From Amphimedon queenslandica (taxonomy: Eukaryota; Porifera; Demospongiae; Haplosclerida; Niphatidae), in NCBI RefSeq assembly GCF_000090795.2, contig NW_003546601.1, positions 56,718 to 105,782 on the forward strand: DNA of 49,065 nt, written 5' to 3'. This document shows, piece by piece, positions 11,938-22,849 of this stretch. Made by a program: the position numbers and the translations under genes. Below the pieces are notes generated by a model, which saw nothing but the letters and a program-made list of their open reading frames with translations, searched no databases and was not told the DNA's origin. The first letter of the stretch is position 1; each line of letters opens with the position of its first letter.

Positions 11938-12190
11938 CAAGAGTAGATAATAATTAGAGGAGAGTGTCATACTGGCTATATGGTCTGCTTCATCACCACG
12001 TAGAATTGAAGAGTCACATTCCAGTTATTTCCTTAATTTATTTGAGTAGTCATAGTTATTGCTTGTTATTTTCAAATAACTACTTAAAAATACGGAAATA
12101 TCTGGAATGTGACTCTTCAATTCTACGTGGTGATGAAGCAGGGGGTATATTGCCAGTAGGACACACTCCTCTAATTATTATCTACTCTTG
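11938..12190. mobile_element. MITE with CAAGAGTAGAT ends and 7-bp target duplication
   Basis: Begins CAAGAGTAGATAATAATTAG and ends with its complement, with a second strong inner inverted repeat (GCTTCATCACCACGTAGAAT near 11988 and its complement ending near 12139). Flanks are ATACTAT at 11931-11937 and 12191-12197. Paralogous spacer at 6971 reads TGATACTATTTATAG uninterrupted, so the empty site is known. No coding capacity. A truncated relative starts at 39465 after the same GATACTAT sequence. Confidence 0.8.
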
Positions 12191-12396
12191 ATACTATTTA
12201 TAGTAGTGGTAACTGATACTATTTATAGTAACAATACTACTGTATACATGATGTAGGTAGTGACTTGGTACATGTAACTTTTTAAAATACTCATAGCTAA
12301 TTATTGGAAATTTTTAAAACTACATGTATGACTCCGCTCAGTTTCAAGGTAATCTAACTTTAAACTACCTGTACTATTAAGAGACAGATACCCTTC

Positions 12397-12544
12397 TGTA
12401 GCATGATACATAATAACAACCATGCTTATTATATTATTCCTACACACACTCATTTATTACACACCCACACAATTAACATATTACACGTGGTGATTATTAG
12501 ATTATGATTATTGATGTTTTATTGTTTTGGATCTGAACATTACA
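12397..12544 (+). repeat. 5' LTR (148 bp)
   Basis: Starts TGTAGCATGATACATAATAA and ends GAACATTACA. Shares its whole length with the 3' LTR, with about 13 substitutions and no length change. Confidence 0.88.
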
Positions 12545-12562
12545 TGGTGTCAAGAGTGGGAT
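12545..12562 (+). promoter_or_regulatory. Primer-binding-like site
   Basis: TGGTGTCAAGAGTGGGAT follows the 5' LTR immediately. TGG is the complement of the tRNA CCA end, and TGGTGTCA-type sites are common in Gypsy-class elements. Confidence 0.65.
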
Positions 12563-12565
12563 ACA

Positions 12566-13247
12566 ATGGAACAGTTCCAGCCCCCAGAACCGCTTTTGCT
12601 ACAAGGGAACCTTGCCGAGAACTGGCGAAGATGGAAGCAACGTTTTAGTATTTACATGACAGCATCCAGGAAGAAGGATGAGAGCGAAGAAGTCAAGTAT
12701 GCCATTTTTTCCACCTGGCCGGTCCAGAGGCTCTCGAAATATTTAACACATTCACGTTTGACAGTCCTAACGACGCTGTAAAACTAAGTAAATTACTCGA
12801 TAAATTTGAAGAGTACTGTATTTCCAGAAAAAATATCACTTGGGAAAGACATGTATTCAACACACGAAACCAGCAACCGGATGAAACTGTTGACCAGTAT
12901 GTAAGAAGAAGGGCTAAGACATGTGAATTTGGAGCCCTCACTGAGAGCCTAATAAGAGACCGTCTTGTTGGTGGTATTATTAGCAATAAAATGAGGTCCT
13001 GTTTGCTAAAGAAAGCAGACCTAACACTCAAGGACGCCCTTGACATATGCTGTGCAGATGAAGCTGTATCCACACAGTTCAAGAAAATGTCCAACAGTAC
13101 TACCACGATGAATGAGCATGAGGTCAACTTCATGAAAAAGAAGCAACCAAGACAACACTCAACTCGTGACTCATCTAGCTTGTACAGTGCACTTGTTGTG
13201 GCACACAGCACCAATTACAACAAAAGTGCCCCGCTAGTGGTGTCAAA
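12566..13247 (+). pseudogene. gag remnant of the LTR element
   Basis: Opens at an ATG 22 bp past the LTR. It encodes a capsid-type Gag segment: WRRWKQRFSIYMTAS near the start, then after a one-frame jump near 12710 a stretch with EIFNTFTF, and further on DQYVRRR and RDRLVGGI. A second frame change lies between about 13140 and 13240, just before the zinc knuckle. With two frame changes it cannot make a whole Gag. Nothing about nucleocapsid function survives except the following CCHC motif. Confidence 0.8.
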
Positions 13248-13928
13248 TGCCATAAGTGTGGTCACCTCAACCATTTTGCTAGAGTATGCCAAACCCGGGA
13301 AGCTAATCCACGAGTACAAAACCTTGACCAGGATGATGAATCAAGCGATGACGATTTCATTATCAGTGCTCTTTGAGGGAAAAACAATGGTGATTGGAAT
13401 GTCACCATCTCGATAAATTCCCAAAACACCAGCTTCAAGATAGACTCCGGTGCGCAATGTAATGTCATGTCTACCTCAACCTACAACTCATTGAGCCAAC
13501 AACCTCCACTCTCATCTAAGTCCAGATTAATTGCCTTCGTAGGACACAAGCTTAAGTCTACTGGTAAAGCAATACTGCTATGTGAATACAAGAATAAATT
13601 CTGGCCAATTGAGTTCGAAATCCTTGATAATGCAACAAATATCATTGGCCTGAATACCAGCATCGAAATGAAGCTCATCAAACACATTGAAACCTTGACA
13701 AATGACACTCTCAGCCAATATATTGATGTATTCCATGCAACTGAATACCCCCTCTCATACATCATCATTACTCCTGAAGGACAACTATACCGTCATAACA
13801 GGAAACACCTCAGACCTATTCCCAAAAAGGATGTACCGGAACCAGAGTCAGACTCAGATGACCTTGACGATTACCTAACCTCTCAAGAGGGACAACCTCA
13901 AAAAAACAACAATAAACGGTACATGTGA
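13248..13928 (+). pseudogene. Zinc knuckle, protease and integrase-tail remnant
   Basis: At 13248-13289 there is a CCHC knuckle with the spacing C-x2-C-x4-H-x4-C. Further on, IDSGAQCNVM (about 13438-13467) is a retropepsin-type active site with the D-S-G-A signature. The frame then passes an RT-linker-like stretch (QYIDVFH) and goes straight to TPEGQLYRHNRKHLRP, which resembles the C-terminal end of Gypsy integrases, before an acidic tail and the stop at 13926. The joint near 13740 therefore marks a deletion of the polymerase and integrase core. Confidence 0.8.
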
Positions 13929-14039
13929 AGAGCAAGGTGGAGAACCATCACACCCCCCCCAATTACGAAGATCAAAACGGAAAACTGCACGCCCTTATAG
14001 TTATGCAGACCCATATACATTACGTTTCTGAAACTTCAC

Positions 14040-14053
14040 CAGAAAAGGGAAGA
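14040..14053 (+). promoter_or_regulatory. Polypurine tract
   Basis: CAGAAAAGGGAAGA lies directly against the 3' LTR, the expected place for plus-strand priming. It is interrupted only by the leading C. Confidence 0.7.
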
Positions 14054-14201
14054 TGTAACATGATGCATAATAACAACCATGCTTATTATATTATGCATAC
14101 ACATACTCATTTACTACATACCCACACAATTCACATAAAACACGTGGTGATTATTAGATAATGATTATTGATGTTTTATTGTTTTGGATTTGAACTTTAC
14201 A
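14054..14201 (+). repeat. 3' LTR (148 bp)
   Basis: Starts TGTAACATGATGCATAATAA and ends GAACTTTACA, the same length as the 5' LTR. Directly after it (14202) the duplicated spacer resumes (GACGTAAATAGTAATAATG), as at 30924 and 39719. Confidence 0.88.
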
Positions 14202-14400
14202 GACGTAAATAGTAATAATGATGTATATTGCTTTGCTTGGCTTGTCCACTTAATGTTTACATTCATCTTGTATTAATGTATCATTAATAATAATAATAGT
14301 TATGAACAGAACAAAGTAAGAAACTATAAGCAGCCATCTTAACAAAATAAGTGATAAAAGAAAATAAACATTTCAATAAACAAAAGAACTAGGCAATTAA

Positions 14401-17400
14401 CTATTTTGATGGACAATGTTTATTTCTAATGTAACTAGCAATACATTTTTCTTCTATTGTATCCAGTGCTGTAGCTAATGATGACCAACTGGGACCTCCT
14501 TTCTCTCTCACTTTATCTTCTCCTCTTAACCAGGCAGACATACACTCACGGAAACACTCCACTGTCTTTCCTCTATAGTCAGTATCTATAGCCTTTAGTC
14601 TAAGATCATATAATCCTAAATAAAGTCCAAACTGATACCATTTAGTACAATCTAATTGATTGAGTATTGTTAGCTCTTCAATTACGGTATCAAGATCTTT
14701 ATCATCTACATGTACATATATAAAAATAATAAAAATAATAATTAATAATGTGTATATACACTGTACAGTCTACACTACTACTACTACTTGACAATTGTGA
14801 TAGTACATATTATAACATACCTAGCTTTATTGGAGTCAATGGTGTCTTGAATTCTGCAGTTACTTCAATCACTTCCTATACAATAATAATAATAATAATA
14901 ATAATAACTGATATTTGTCACTGTGCTTGTTTGTCAAGATAATATACATCAGTAGTGTATTGCTGAAAGGTGAGTTTAACAGATGTGTAAGTTTATATTA
15001 TTAGTAGTAAAAGCCACACAATGACAACCCACAATTATGACAAAGACTGAGTAATTTGATAAGAAACAAAATTACTTTTAAGATATGACCTTTTGTTTAT
15101 TAGTGCTTGTATTAATGTATCAAACAGATTGTGTGTGTTAATACTTACTTTAATAACATGTCCTCCTAATAGTGACAGGTTACTAATATCTGATAATGAT
15201 TCATCAGGTAGGATCTCCTTTAATTCTGTTTGCCCTTTATTATTGACAAAAAATGGTCTTCCTTCCTTTATTGCTGCTATCACATCTTTTACACTATACA
15301 CTGTCCTTTCTCTTGGTGTATTCACAGGATAGGCTAGTTCTTTAGGATCAATAACTAACTCTTTTACCTCTAGACTGGGACAAGATTCTTTATAGACACT
15401 CATTACCTTTCCTATCACATCTCTTCGTAGAGACACCATATTGTCACTGTAACCTTTCTCACAGGACATCATTACTAGTACACACTGGCTGTCATCCACA
15501 ATCTCTACCAGTGATCCTACACCATGACCATTAAACCAGTGCAGACCATTCTTCCAAAATGTACAGTAACGATTTAACTTGTCATCTTCTTGAGGTAAAG
15601 CCATTTTGTAAGCAAGATGTAATGAGAGGACGTGGAAGTATCGAGGAGGAAAGAAATGATGTTTACTAGTACACTGTAGACACCAACCAAACTGGTACAC
15701 TTGACTAGTCATTTTCTTAGGTCTATCAGTAGACAAAAGACATGGAAAGAACAACAACTTTTCTCCTCTTATTTCTGTCCCTCCTTCCTTCTCCTCTTCC
15801 ACTGCTAACTGATGGAGGTTTGTCATTCTTAGGAAAGATGGATCATTCATTTGTTGACAGAGTTCCATGTTCTTGAGGAAACAGATCAACATGTCAGAAT
15901 CATATTTAGGGAAGTATCTAGTCAGACCAGACACACTAACAATACCAGTATTGCTAGCAATGTCAACGTACTCTTTGAATGTCTCTGGAGCAAAGAGAAT
16001 CCCATCCACCTCAGTTAGTAGTATACCCTTATTCACAACAACCCATACCTTTTCTTCACTTTTAAGAAAACTGATCAAACCAGTTGAGTGCAACGAATGA
16101 AGAACATCCAAGACGTCTTCTCTCTTTTCTGGTATAAAATAATCATCATTGTCCTTACCAGCAGACATTACATCAGAGAGGGTCAGTATATTCTCTTTCC
16201 TTTCCTCCAGTAGACCATACATCATGTGACAATAAAGATTCAAATTCCTTCCACTTGTACTACGAATGGACTCACAGGCACTAGACAACTTATTAAAGAA
16301 GGAATCCACACCACTCCCACCAAGCTTACGACAATCTAAGAAGACACTATCACACCTTTCCCTTACAATAATCTCCTGTATTTCTTCCTTTCTCCTTCTC
16401 CTTTCAAAAGGATTAAATATCTCATCCACATGACTGACTATTACAATGACATGGCATTGATTAAGAGCTTTCTGTGCTTCATTTCTGACAACTGTTAGCC
16501 ACTGATGAAGCTGTTTGACTGCTTTCTTTTCCAATATATTGACTACTATCGGGAACACGCCACCAGAACCTTGTAAGAGATTCTCAATGACAGCACTGTG
16601 ACTGGAGTAGTATTCAGAATGACCAGCAAAATCATGAAGAATGATGTTACCCAGTGTCCTGTGATTTAGTTTATAAGGAATGATGCCAGCAGTACAGGGC
16701 ACTACCCCTCCAACATTTCTAAAGGAACCAAGAACAATAGAACCAGTAGCTGTGTCATTGATGACATTACTAAGGGTACTTTTACCAGCTCTGGGATTAC
16801 CCACAAGGAGGACGTTAACATAAGAATCAATTGGATGAGATGATTTTATATCACCAAACTTCTTAAAGACAGAAAGAGTATCAATGTGAAGATTCTCCTG
16901 AGCTAGTTTAAATGGTGTTTTCCCCTGATTGTCTTTAGCCAATGGATCACATTCACCAGTTGATAGTAAATATTCAACAGCTACCGAAGAACCATAATCC
17001 CAACTTGCAGCGGCAACATGAAGAGGTGTCCGCCCCCTAATGTCAACAGCCATTGGATCATAGTGGCCCTCATCAATAAGATACTTTACAATATCAATGT
17101 GTCCAGCAGCATGGTGAATAACAGTCTCACCCCTATAGTCAGTAGCCATTGGATCACAGTGACACTCATTTATGAGATACTTTACAATATCAATGTGTCC
17201 AGCAGCATGGTGAAGAACAGTCTCACCCCTATAGTCAGTAGCCATTGGATCACAGTGACACTCATTTATGAGATACTTTACAATATCAATGTGTCCAGCA
17301 GCATAGTGAAGAACAGTCTCACCACTATTGTCAGTAGCCATTGGATCACAGTGACACTCATTAATGAGATACTTTACAATATCAATTTGTCCAGCAACAC

Positions 17401-17923
17401 GATGAAGAACAGTCTCACCTCTTTTGGTAGTAGCCATTGGATCACAGTGACACTCATTAATGAGATACTTTACACTATCAATGCGTCCAGCAGCACGATG
17501 AAGAACAGTCTCACCCCAATCGTTAGTAGCATTTGGGTCACAGTGATGATGATTGATTAAGTACTTCAGTGATCCATTACTAAATACTCTGTGAAGAACA
17601 GTATCTCGATACTTATCAGGAACCTTTGGATCACAGTGACACTCATCAATAAGATATCTCATCACATCAACATAATTACCTTCTGCAGCATTATAAAGAC
17701 AAGTCCAGCCTGTCTCATCTCTTTTGTGTGGGTCACAGTGATATTTGGTGATGAGATCTTTTGTGACATCTAACCAGCCATGCCTTGAAGACAAATGAAG
17801 TAGACTAGCATTATCCCATCCTCTTTTAATTTTATTCAGTCCTACCACTGATGGTAGTAAGCAAACAGCTTGCTCATGATTTCTTTTCTCAAACGCAGCC
17901 CTACACTTGTCTTCTAACGACAT
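14401..17923 (-). CDS. ANK-ROC-COR-Death protein, copy 3 (intact, ~1044 aa)
   Basis: Exons 17923-15149, 14875-14821 (55 nt) and 14705-14401, with the same phases as copy 2 (AAA|GTAAGT; TATAG|GAAGTG; CTAG|GTATGT; TGTAG|ATGATA). It is the longest member: about ten ankyrin repeats (residues ~40-350), five of them almost identical at DNA level. The GTPase has GNPRAGKS, DFAGH and SHVD; the COR-like region and C-terminal block follow as in the sisters. Sister copies have FLIVVNILEKE where this one has FPIVVNILEKK, a proline in a hydrophobic strand of the GTPase core that may matter. The Death domain ends early: where sisters finish TSNQLIA, this copy reads CPSK and stops. All frames are open and splice sites intact, so it is probably functional. 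Promoter DNA is shared with copy 2. Confidence 0.9.
17060..17550 (-). repeat. Ankyrin-coding tandem repeats, 96-bp period
   Basis: Five consecutive units of exactly 96 bp (landmark GACACTCAT at 17161, 17257, 17353, 17449, with relatives at 17065 and 17545). Each encodes a 32-residue ankyrin repeat of the form GETVLHxAAGxIDIVKYL. They are one residue shorter than the usual 33, and far more alike than the other ankyrins in the gene, so they expanded recently by unequal exchange or slippage without loss of frame. Confidence 0.9.
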
Positions 17924-17929
17924 CTTTTG

Positions 17930-18601
17930 ATCAGTTAATTAGATTCATTGATACCCGCCCACACATCAGGAATTCAATACACTAAACACATATACCATAA
18001 CTGAGAGAGAGGGAGAGAATGCTTTTGTCAAGAATTGTCTGTAAAATAATTTCTCAATTTATATATCAATGTCCTTTGATAGTTTTTGAACTGATTCTGA
18101 GCACACATGTAATAATAGTATTTACCATACAGTTGGAATATGGCAAGGAGTTAATATTGGCAGATTAGCAGTTGTAGTTAGCATTCACTAATATAAAATC
18201 CACTCCATTTTGTTTTATTCTTCACATGCTCAATGATTCATGGCTGCTAATTCCTAAATCACCATTATATAAATCCACCTATAGGGCCTGTACTTAACTG
18301 CTCTCATATACATATCACAATAATAATAATAAAATCTCCTCAAAATCTCATACTACACTCCACCTTACTATTGCTTTATATGAGGACTGCATCTGTACTA
18401 CTGTATAGCTTGAAAATTTTGGAGTGTCAAAATTTAGTGAATGGACTCTAAAAGAGGTTTAGGTTTAAAATTTTAGCAAAATTTTAACCATGTGCAGGCT
18501 GCTGCAGAGCCTTATCAAATTTGAGATTAAAATTTTGATGGGTTGACCTCAATTCACTGAATTCACCAAAATTTTAGTCCATCAATTTTTATAGCTATAC
18601 A
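17930..18601. repeat. Upstream spacer of copy 3
   Basis: Paralogous to 11062-11717. Gene-free; probable promoter region of copy 3. Confidence 0.75.
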
Positions 18602-18610
18602 GTAATAATA

Positions 18611-18705
<95 letters not shown>
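18602..18705. repeat. (TAA)n microsatellite
   Basis: About 100 bp of nearly pure TAA triplets with one TAG interruption near the start. Equivalent to the shorter run at 11718-11775. Confidence 0.95.
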
Positions 18706-18706
<1 letters not shown>

Positions 18707-18906
18707 CTCAGATATGGCTGAATAGGACTCTACCTGTCCTGCCCTCTGTGGATGGGCTAATTTAACTTTTCTCTCTCTCATGTCTTTCTAGCTCTCTCGT
18801 CTTTATTCTTCTTTTTGTTTCTTCTCTCCTTTCCATTTTTGTGATTATGGGTTTCTCCCCCTTTTCCCACATCTCTCTTTCTCTCTCTTAATAATAATAA
18901 TAATAA

Positions 18907-18943
<37 letters not shown>
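18706..18943 (+). mobile_element. LINE 3' end, truncated copy 1, with (TAA)n tail
   Basis: Begins inside the last codons of a LINE reverse-transcriptase ORF: QIWLNRTLPVLPSVDGLI then TAA at about 18762. This matches the end of the neighbouring copy (RNPLLPPSVDGLI, stop). A pyrimidine-rich 3' untranslated region follows, then a (TAA)n tail at 18889-18943. It is heavily 5'-truncated and dead. Confidence 0.75.
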
Positions 18944-19327
18944 TGCAGGGTTCTGCTTTGGGTGTGGCTGAGGCTCGTAAGCTCTCTGCTCATGCAGCTG
19001 CCTGCCATCAGATTGGGGTCTCTTTTTTCCTGCTAGCTGTAGAAGCCCTTGGGGTTGGAGTCCATCTACCTCAAGTTTCATTGATCAGTTGGCTCACCTC
19101 CTTGCCCAACGCCTTGGCCATGATCCAACTGTTGCCTGCTGCCACCTATACCAGAGGCTCTCAGTCACTTTATGGAGGGGAAATGCTGCTATGTGGGCCA
19201 CCCGTAATCCCCTCTTGCCTCCTTCTGTTGATGGACTCATTTAACTAGTTTCTGTTCTTTAATGATTGTATGTTTTAGTGTAGGCTTTCTTTTCTTTTTT
19301 TTCTGTTGTATAATAATAATAATAATA
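18944..19327 (+). mobile_element. LINE 3' end, truncated copy 2, with (TAA)n tail
   Basis: Encodes the C-terminal end of a LINE reverse transcriptase in two frames: ARKLSAHAAACHQIGVSFFL and LAVEALG, then after a one-base frame change near 19053 SFIDQLAHLLAQRLGHD, YQRLSVTLWRGNAAMW and the end PSVDGLI with stop near 19244. The QRLS(V)xxxRGNA motif is typical of LINE C-termini that follow the RT domain. The 3' untranslated region ends in a short TAA run at 19312-19327. 5'-truncated and not functional. Confidence 0.8.
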
Positions 19328-19340
19328 AAACACTGCACTC

Positions 19341-20298
19341 TCTTTCAAGACGTACATGTACATAGTGTCATTCTTCCTTAGGAATAGAGGTAAATAGAGG
19401 TAACAATAATTTTTTAGTGGTTTGAGTAGTGTTGGTATCAGTTTAATAATGAAGACATTCTATGAGAAGAACATAAAACAAGCAATCACCTTCATCAGAC
19501 AAATGGTACATCAGTAACATGTACATGTACATGTATATCTTAATTTTACACCTCTCTCTCTCTATTCCGATAAAGAATTTTGAAGTTATGGCCATTTTAA
19601 GAAATTTGCCAATTTTTCAAAAATAATGGTTTTTTCTGAAAAATGGCTCCAAAATCATCCCAAATTTTTATTAAATTTTCTGATACATATTGATATCCTT
19701 ATGCTATGTAGAAAGTTTGAGCTGTTTCTGACAAATAGTTTATGTATTACCGGTATGAGCACTTATATACCACCTCTGTGTGTGTGTGTGTGTGTGTGTG
19801 ATCTTTTGATTTATGATCGAGTAGTTTTTGTATTTTGATCTCCACATTAATGGTTCATTAATGTATAGTAATGATAGTCCTTATTAGGAAGTAAGATATG
19901 TACATAAATAATTATATAGTAAGTACTCACACACACACAGAATTGTCTCTATCAATGATTCTAAGATGAAGACATGTCTCCTTCAAGTGTTACCATCATT
20001 CATGCAGTCTATCATTTGTATACAAACTACATGTAGTTTTATTGATGACAAGATACTTATGTACATGTACATAGTCTATACTTATGAAACAGGACTAATA
20101 AGGATTCTCTATTATGTCTAGTATGGAAAGTTGTAGAGAATATTTTACTATAATGATTAATGACATTACCTTAAACTGGATAGATGGATCATGTTTCTTA
20201 CGACAGTATAAGTTCAAATTTTAAATTGTTCCTAACTCAAAATGTTCTTGAAAGTTGTTCAAACTTTTTACTCAGCACAATTAAGAATAAACGTAATA
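19341..20298. other. Fragments of the gene X region and AT-rich spacer
   Basis: 19361-19395 repeats the sequence just after the gene X stop (TAGTGTCATTCTTCCTTAGG). 19560-19735 is one unit of the 177-bp intronic repeat. A (TG)n run lies at 19779-19800 and ACATGTACATGTACATG runs at 19518-19534. No intact gene is seen. Confidence 0.6.
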
Positions 20299-20642
20299 CC
20301 GTAAATCTTTAGTTATATACTGAATAAACTGATATATACTGAATATACTGATATAAAATCAGTAATATTGAAAAATTAGAGGTTAAAAATGTTCTTTTTT
20401 TACTTTTAAATAATTTTTATTGACCAAATTGGAGGGAGGGTCATTCCAAAGTCTCAGCTGCTTGGTAAGGTAGACTGAAGCAAGTGGTCAATCATGAGCC
20501 GAAATAAGAGGATTATGTCGAAATTAGAATACTCAGCCAGTAATTTTGCATAATCGAATAATTAGAGGTAATTTTGTGAAAATTTGAAAAAAATTATTTA
20601 ATTTGACGAAGTTAGAGTGTTGAATTTTTAGAAGATTTACGG
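20299..20642. mobile_element. MITE of the CCGTA group
   Basis: Ends CCGTAAATCTTTAGTTATA and the complement of GAAGATTTACGG, with TA at 20297-20298 and 20643-20644. The interior is AT-rich and non-coding. No empty site is available here for comparison. Confidence 0.65.
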
Positions 20643-20708
20643 TAACCTACATGTATCAGGAATAGTTATTAAGTATAGTGAGTGATTTCTCTCTCTCTCT
20701 CTCTTTAG

Positions 20709-21041
20709 GGTGCTAATGTACAAAATTCCATTAGATATTTATTCCAAAATACTTTTCAAAAACAATTACGAGACACTCTGGTAATTAATTATACATTTTG
20801 TCAAGACTACATTTAATAGTGTTTTGTAGGCAGAGCTAAAGACTGAGAACGGCTGGTTGACCTCCATAGAACAAGATGCTCTTGAGATTTTAAAAATGTT
20901 GGAGATGTACTATCCAATCTATGTTTATGAGACTGCAAAGATGATTTATAACAGCTCCAGTGACCACTGGTACCATCCACCAGTGACCACACTATCAGCA
21001 CAGGGAATGTACTGGACATGTACCTGGAGACATTTGGAGGA
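20709..21041 (+). CDS. Two-exon coding fragment of an unrecognised gene
   Basis: Two adjacent exons with good splice sites: 20709-20780 (acceptor TCTCTTTAG, donor CTG|GTAATT) and 20830-21041 (acceptor TTTTGTAG, donor GGA|GTAAGG). Spliced, they give an open segment of 94 codons: GANVQNSIRYLFQNTF... and then WLTSIEQDALEILKMLEMYY, ending YWTCTWRHLEE. The CT-rich tract before the first exon and the in-phase joint argue for real coding origin. I do not recognise the family. Both outer ends are splice sites, so it is an internal piece. No continuation with matching phase was identified up to 22200, so it may be a stranded fragment like the TFIIB and MED17 pieces. Confidence 0.45.
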
Positions 21042-21599
21042 GTAAGGGAGAGGGAGAGAAAATTTATTAAATATTCTGGTACATATACATGTCTTTATGT
21101 TGAAAGTTTGTGTTGAAAGTTTGAGCTAATTCCAATCAAATTTAGATTTTTATGAATTTTTAAAGTTGCTTCAAATTGTGTTAAACTCCCTGTGTACAGG
21201 GACTTTAGCCAAATTTTGCTTTAAAATGAAAAAAGAGAATACTCTATTTTTATAATGTTTTCTGATGCATATACATGTTTTTATGTTGCATAGCTGATTT
21301 TGATCAATTAGATTTTTTTGCAAATTTTTAAAGTTGTTCCAGTTCAGTAAAACCACCAAAAGATCAAAAATACTAAGATTAAAAAACAATGTAGATTAAT
21401 AGTGGGCTGCATGTACTAGCGTATGAATTTATGCACATGTACATGTATTCTACAAGTGGTTTTTGGCTAAATTTCATTAAAATAAAAAGGAGAGAATTTT
21501 TGATTTTGATAATTTTTTTATACAATGTACATGTACTTATACATTATGTAGCAAGTTTGAACTGATTCCAATCAAGTTTTGATTTAAAAAAATTTTTTT

Positions 21600-22680
21600 A
21601 AGTTGCTCAAAATTGGGCCAAAGTCCATGTACAGGGATTTTGGTCAAAAATGAAGAAGGGAAAATCCTCCATTTTAATAATTTTTTTGATACACCTACAT
21701 GTACTTATGTTGTGTAAGCTTGAACAGACTATTGTCAAATTTGAATTTTTTAATTTGCTCCAAATGCCATGTACTGTACTGTGGTGCTTGTCAGCTCATA
21801 AAGCTCATGCTGTTTAGCTCACTTAGCATGCTTTGTGGGAAACCATGTAATACATGTATGCATCAAGAATGTAATAAAAATGGTAGATGATTTTTGGGAG
21901 TCAATTTTTAAAATCCACTGCAATATAAGCCTTGCTTTTTATTAAAGTTGCCCATTTTTAATATTCATAACTTTAAAATTATTTCTCGTAATCAGCTCAA
22001 ACTTTCTACTTAGCATAAGGACATTGATATGTATCAGAAAATGCAATGAAATAATGTTGAGGTTTCTTTTGGAGCCTTTGCTCTTTCAAAAATTTACTTG
22101 TTTTTAAAATTTTGACAGTTTTTACCTTGAACAAAATATTTTGCGATGATAAGAGTGAAAGAGGAAGTTTACACGACTTATTTCTATCCTATTCTCTGTC
22201 CTTTCCTCCCCACCCTTACTCTCTCCTTCTCCTCTCATTCTCTAGTGGTTTAATGGACAGGATTGTATTATCATCAAAATCAGGTGACATGTCATGCTAT
22301 GTTGCTAGAGTTTTTAAAGAGGGTAGGTTTTATCAATTTTAGTCATAATTATCTTGAAATATTTTTTTTCATTGCTCTATTGTAAATCCATTGGTTACAA
22401 TCATTAGATTAACTCCACTGAAGAGTATCATTCAACTTGATCCTTACCTGCATCACATGAGTGGGTGTGTATCAGGGGCTGGTGGTGTTGTAAGTGATGG
22501 AGAAAAAACTGATAATGACTACTGAGAGTGAATAAGAAGAAGCTAAACCAGTCACTGTATGCTCTATCTCCTTTTGCTCTGATCTTTTATGTTCCTCCTC
22601 TGTCTCCTCATTCCCCTCTATCTCTTTCCCCCTCTCTCCCTCTCCTCTCTCTCTCATTTCAGGTAATGTTTGGTATTAGT
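21600..22680 (+). repeat. Segmental duplication, copy 1 of a pair
   Basis: Repeats at 29090-30425 with moderate divergence. It contains an exon-like piece at about 22244-22321 (acceptor CTCATTCTCTAG, reading GLMDRIVLSSKSGDMSCYVA, donor GG|GTAGGT) and a CT-rich tract ending TTTCAG at 22665, but the coding exon that follows that acceptor in the other copy is lost here. The parent gene is not recognised. Confidence 0.7.
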
Positions 22681-22744
22681 CGTTCATAATTAATCATTTA
22701 TTGTCACTAATCATTTATCATCACTTATTATCCTACTCTAATCT

Positions 22745-22849
22745 GGAAACTTCTAGAACTCATTATTCTTCATCAATTGGGAAACTTCTAGAACTCATTA
22801 TTCTTCATTAATCGGGAAACTTCTAGAACTTATTAGAATACTTTACATT
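22745..22849. repeat. Three-unit tandem repeat, 35-bp period
   Basis: GGAAACTTCTAGAACTCATT recurs at 22745, 22780 and 22815 (last unit slightly altered). The surrounding 22681-23100 is otherwise gene-free. Confidence 0.8.

Larger units (their letters stand above)
12397..14201 (+). mobile_element. LTR retrotransposon, internally deleted (Gypsy-like)
   Basis: A complete 1805-bp element bounded by two 148-bp LTRs that both start TG and end CA. Between them lie a primer-binding-like site, a broken gag, a CCHC zinc knuckle, a retropepsin-like segment and a short tail resembling the end of integrase, then a purine tract. Reverse transcriptase, RNase H and most of integrase are missing: the protease-to-RT linker is followed directly by the integrase tail. 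The LTRs differ at about 13 positions, so it is not recent. No clear target-site duplication: CCTTC precedes and GACGT follows. It sits in the spacer between copies 2 and 3, next to the Death-domain end of copy 3. It is non-autonomous; any movement would have needed a full-length relative. Confidence 0.85.

Noticed and set aside
12693-13214. Minus-strand 173-codon frame over gag
   Set aside because: Antisense of the gag reading frame; no recognisable protein features.
13467-13928. Independent host aspartic protease gene
   Set aside because: It lies between matching LTRs, follows a CCHC knuckle in the same frame and ends in an integrase-like tail, so it belongs to the retroelement.
17060-17550. 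CRISPR-like array
   Set aside because: The repeats are contiguous coding units without spacers in a eukaryotic gene.
17018-17560. 180-codon open frame on the plus strand opposite the copy 3 ankyrin repeats
   Set aside because: It is the antisense shadow of the 96-bp ankyrin units; its periodicity and openness follow from the minus-strand coding sequence.
18563-18781. Minus-strand frame with a long poly-tyrosine run
   Set aside because: Translation of the (TAA)n microsatellite only.
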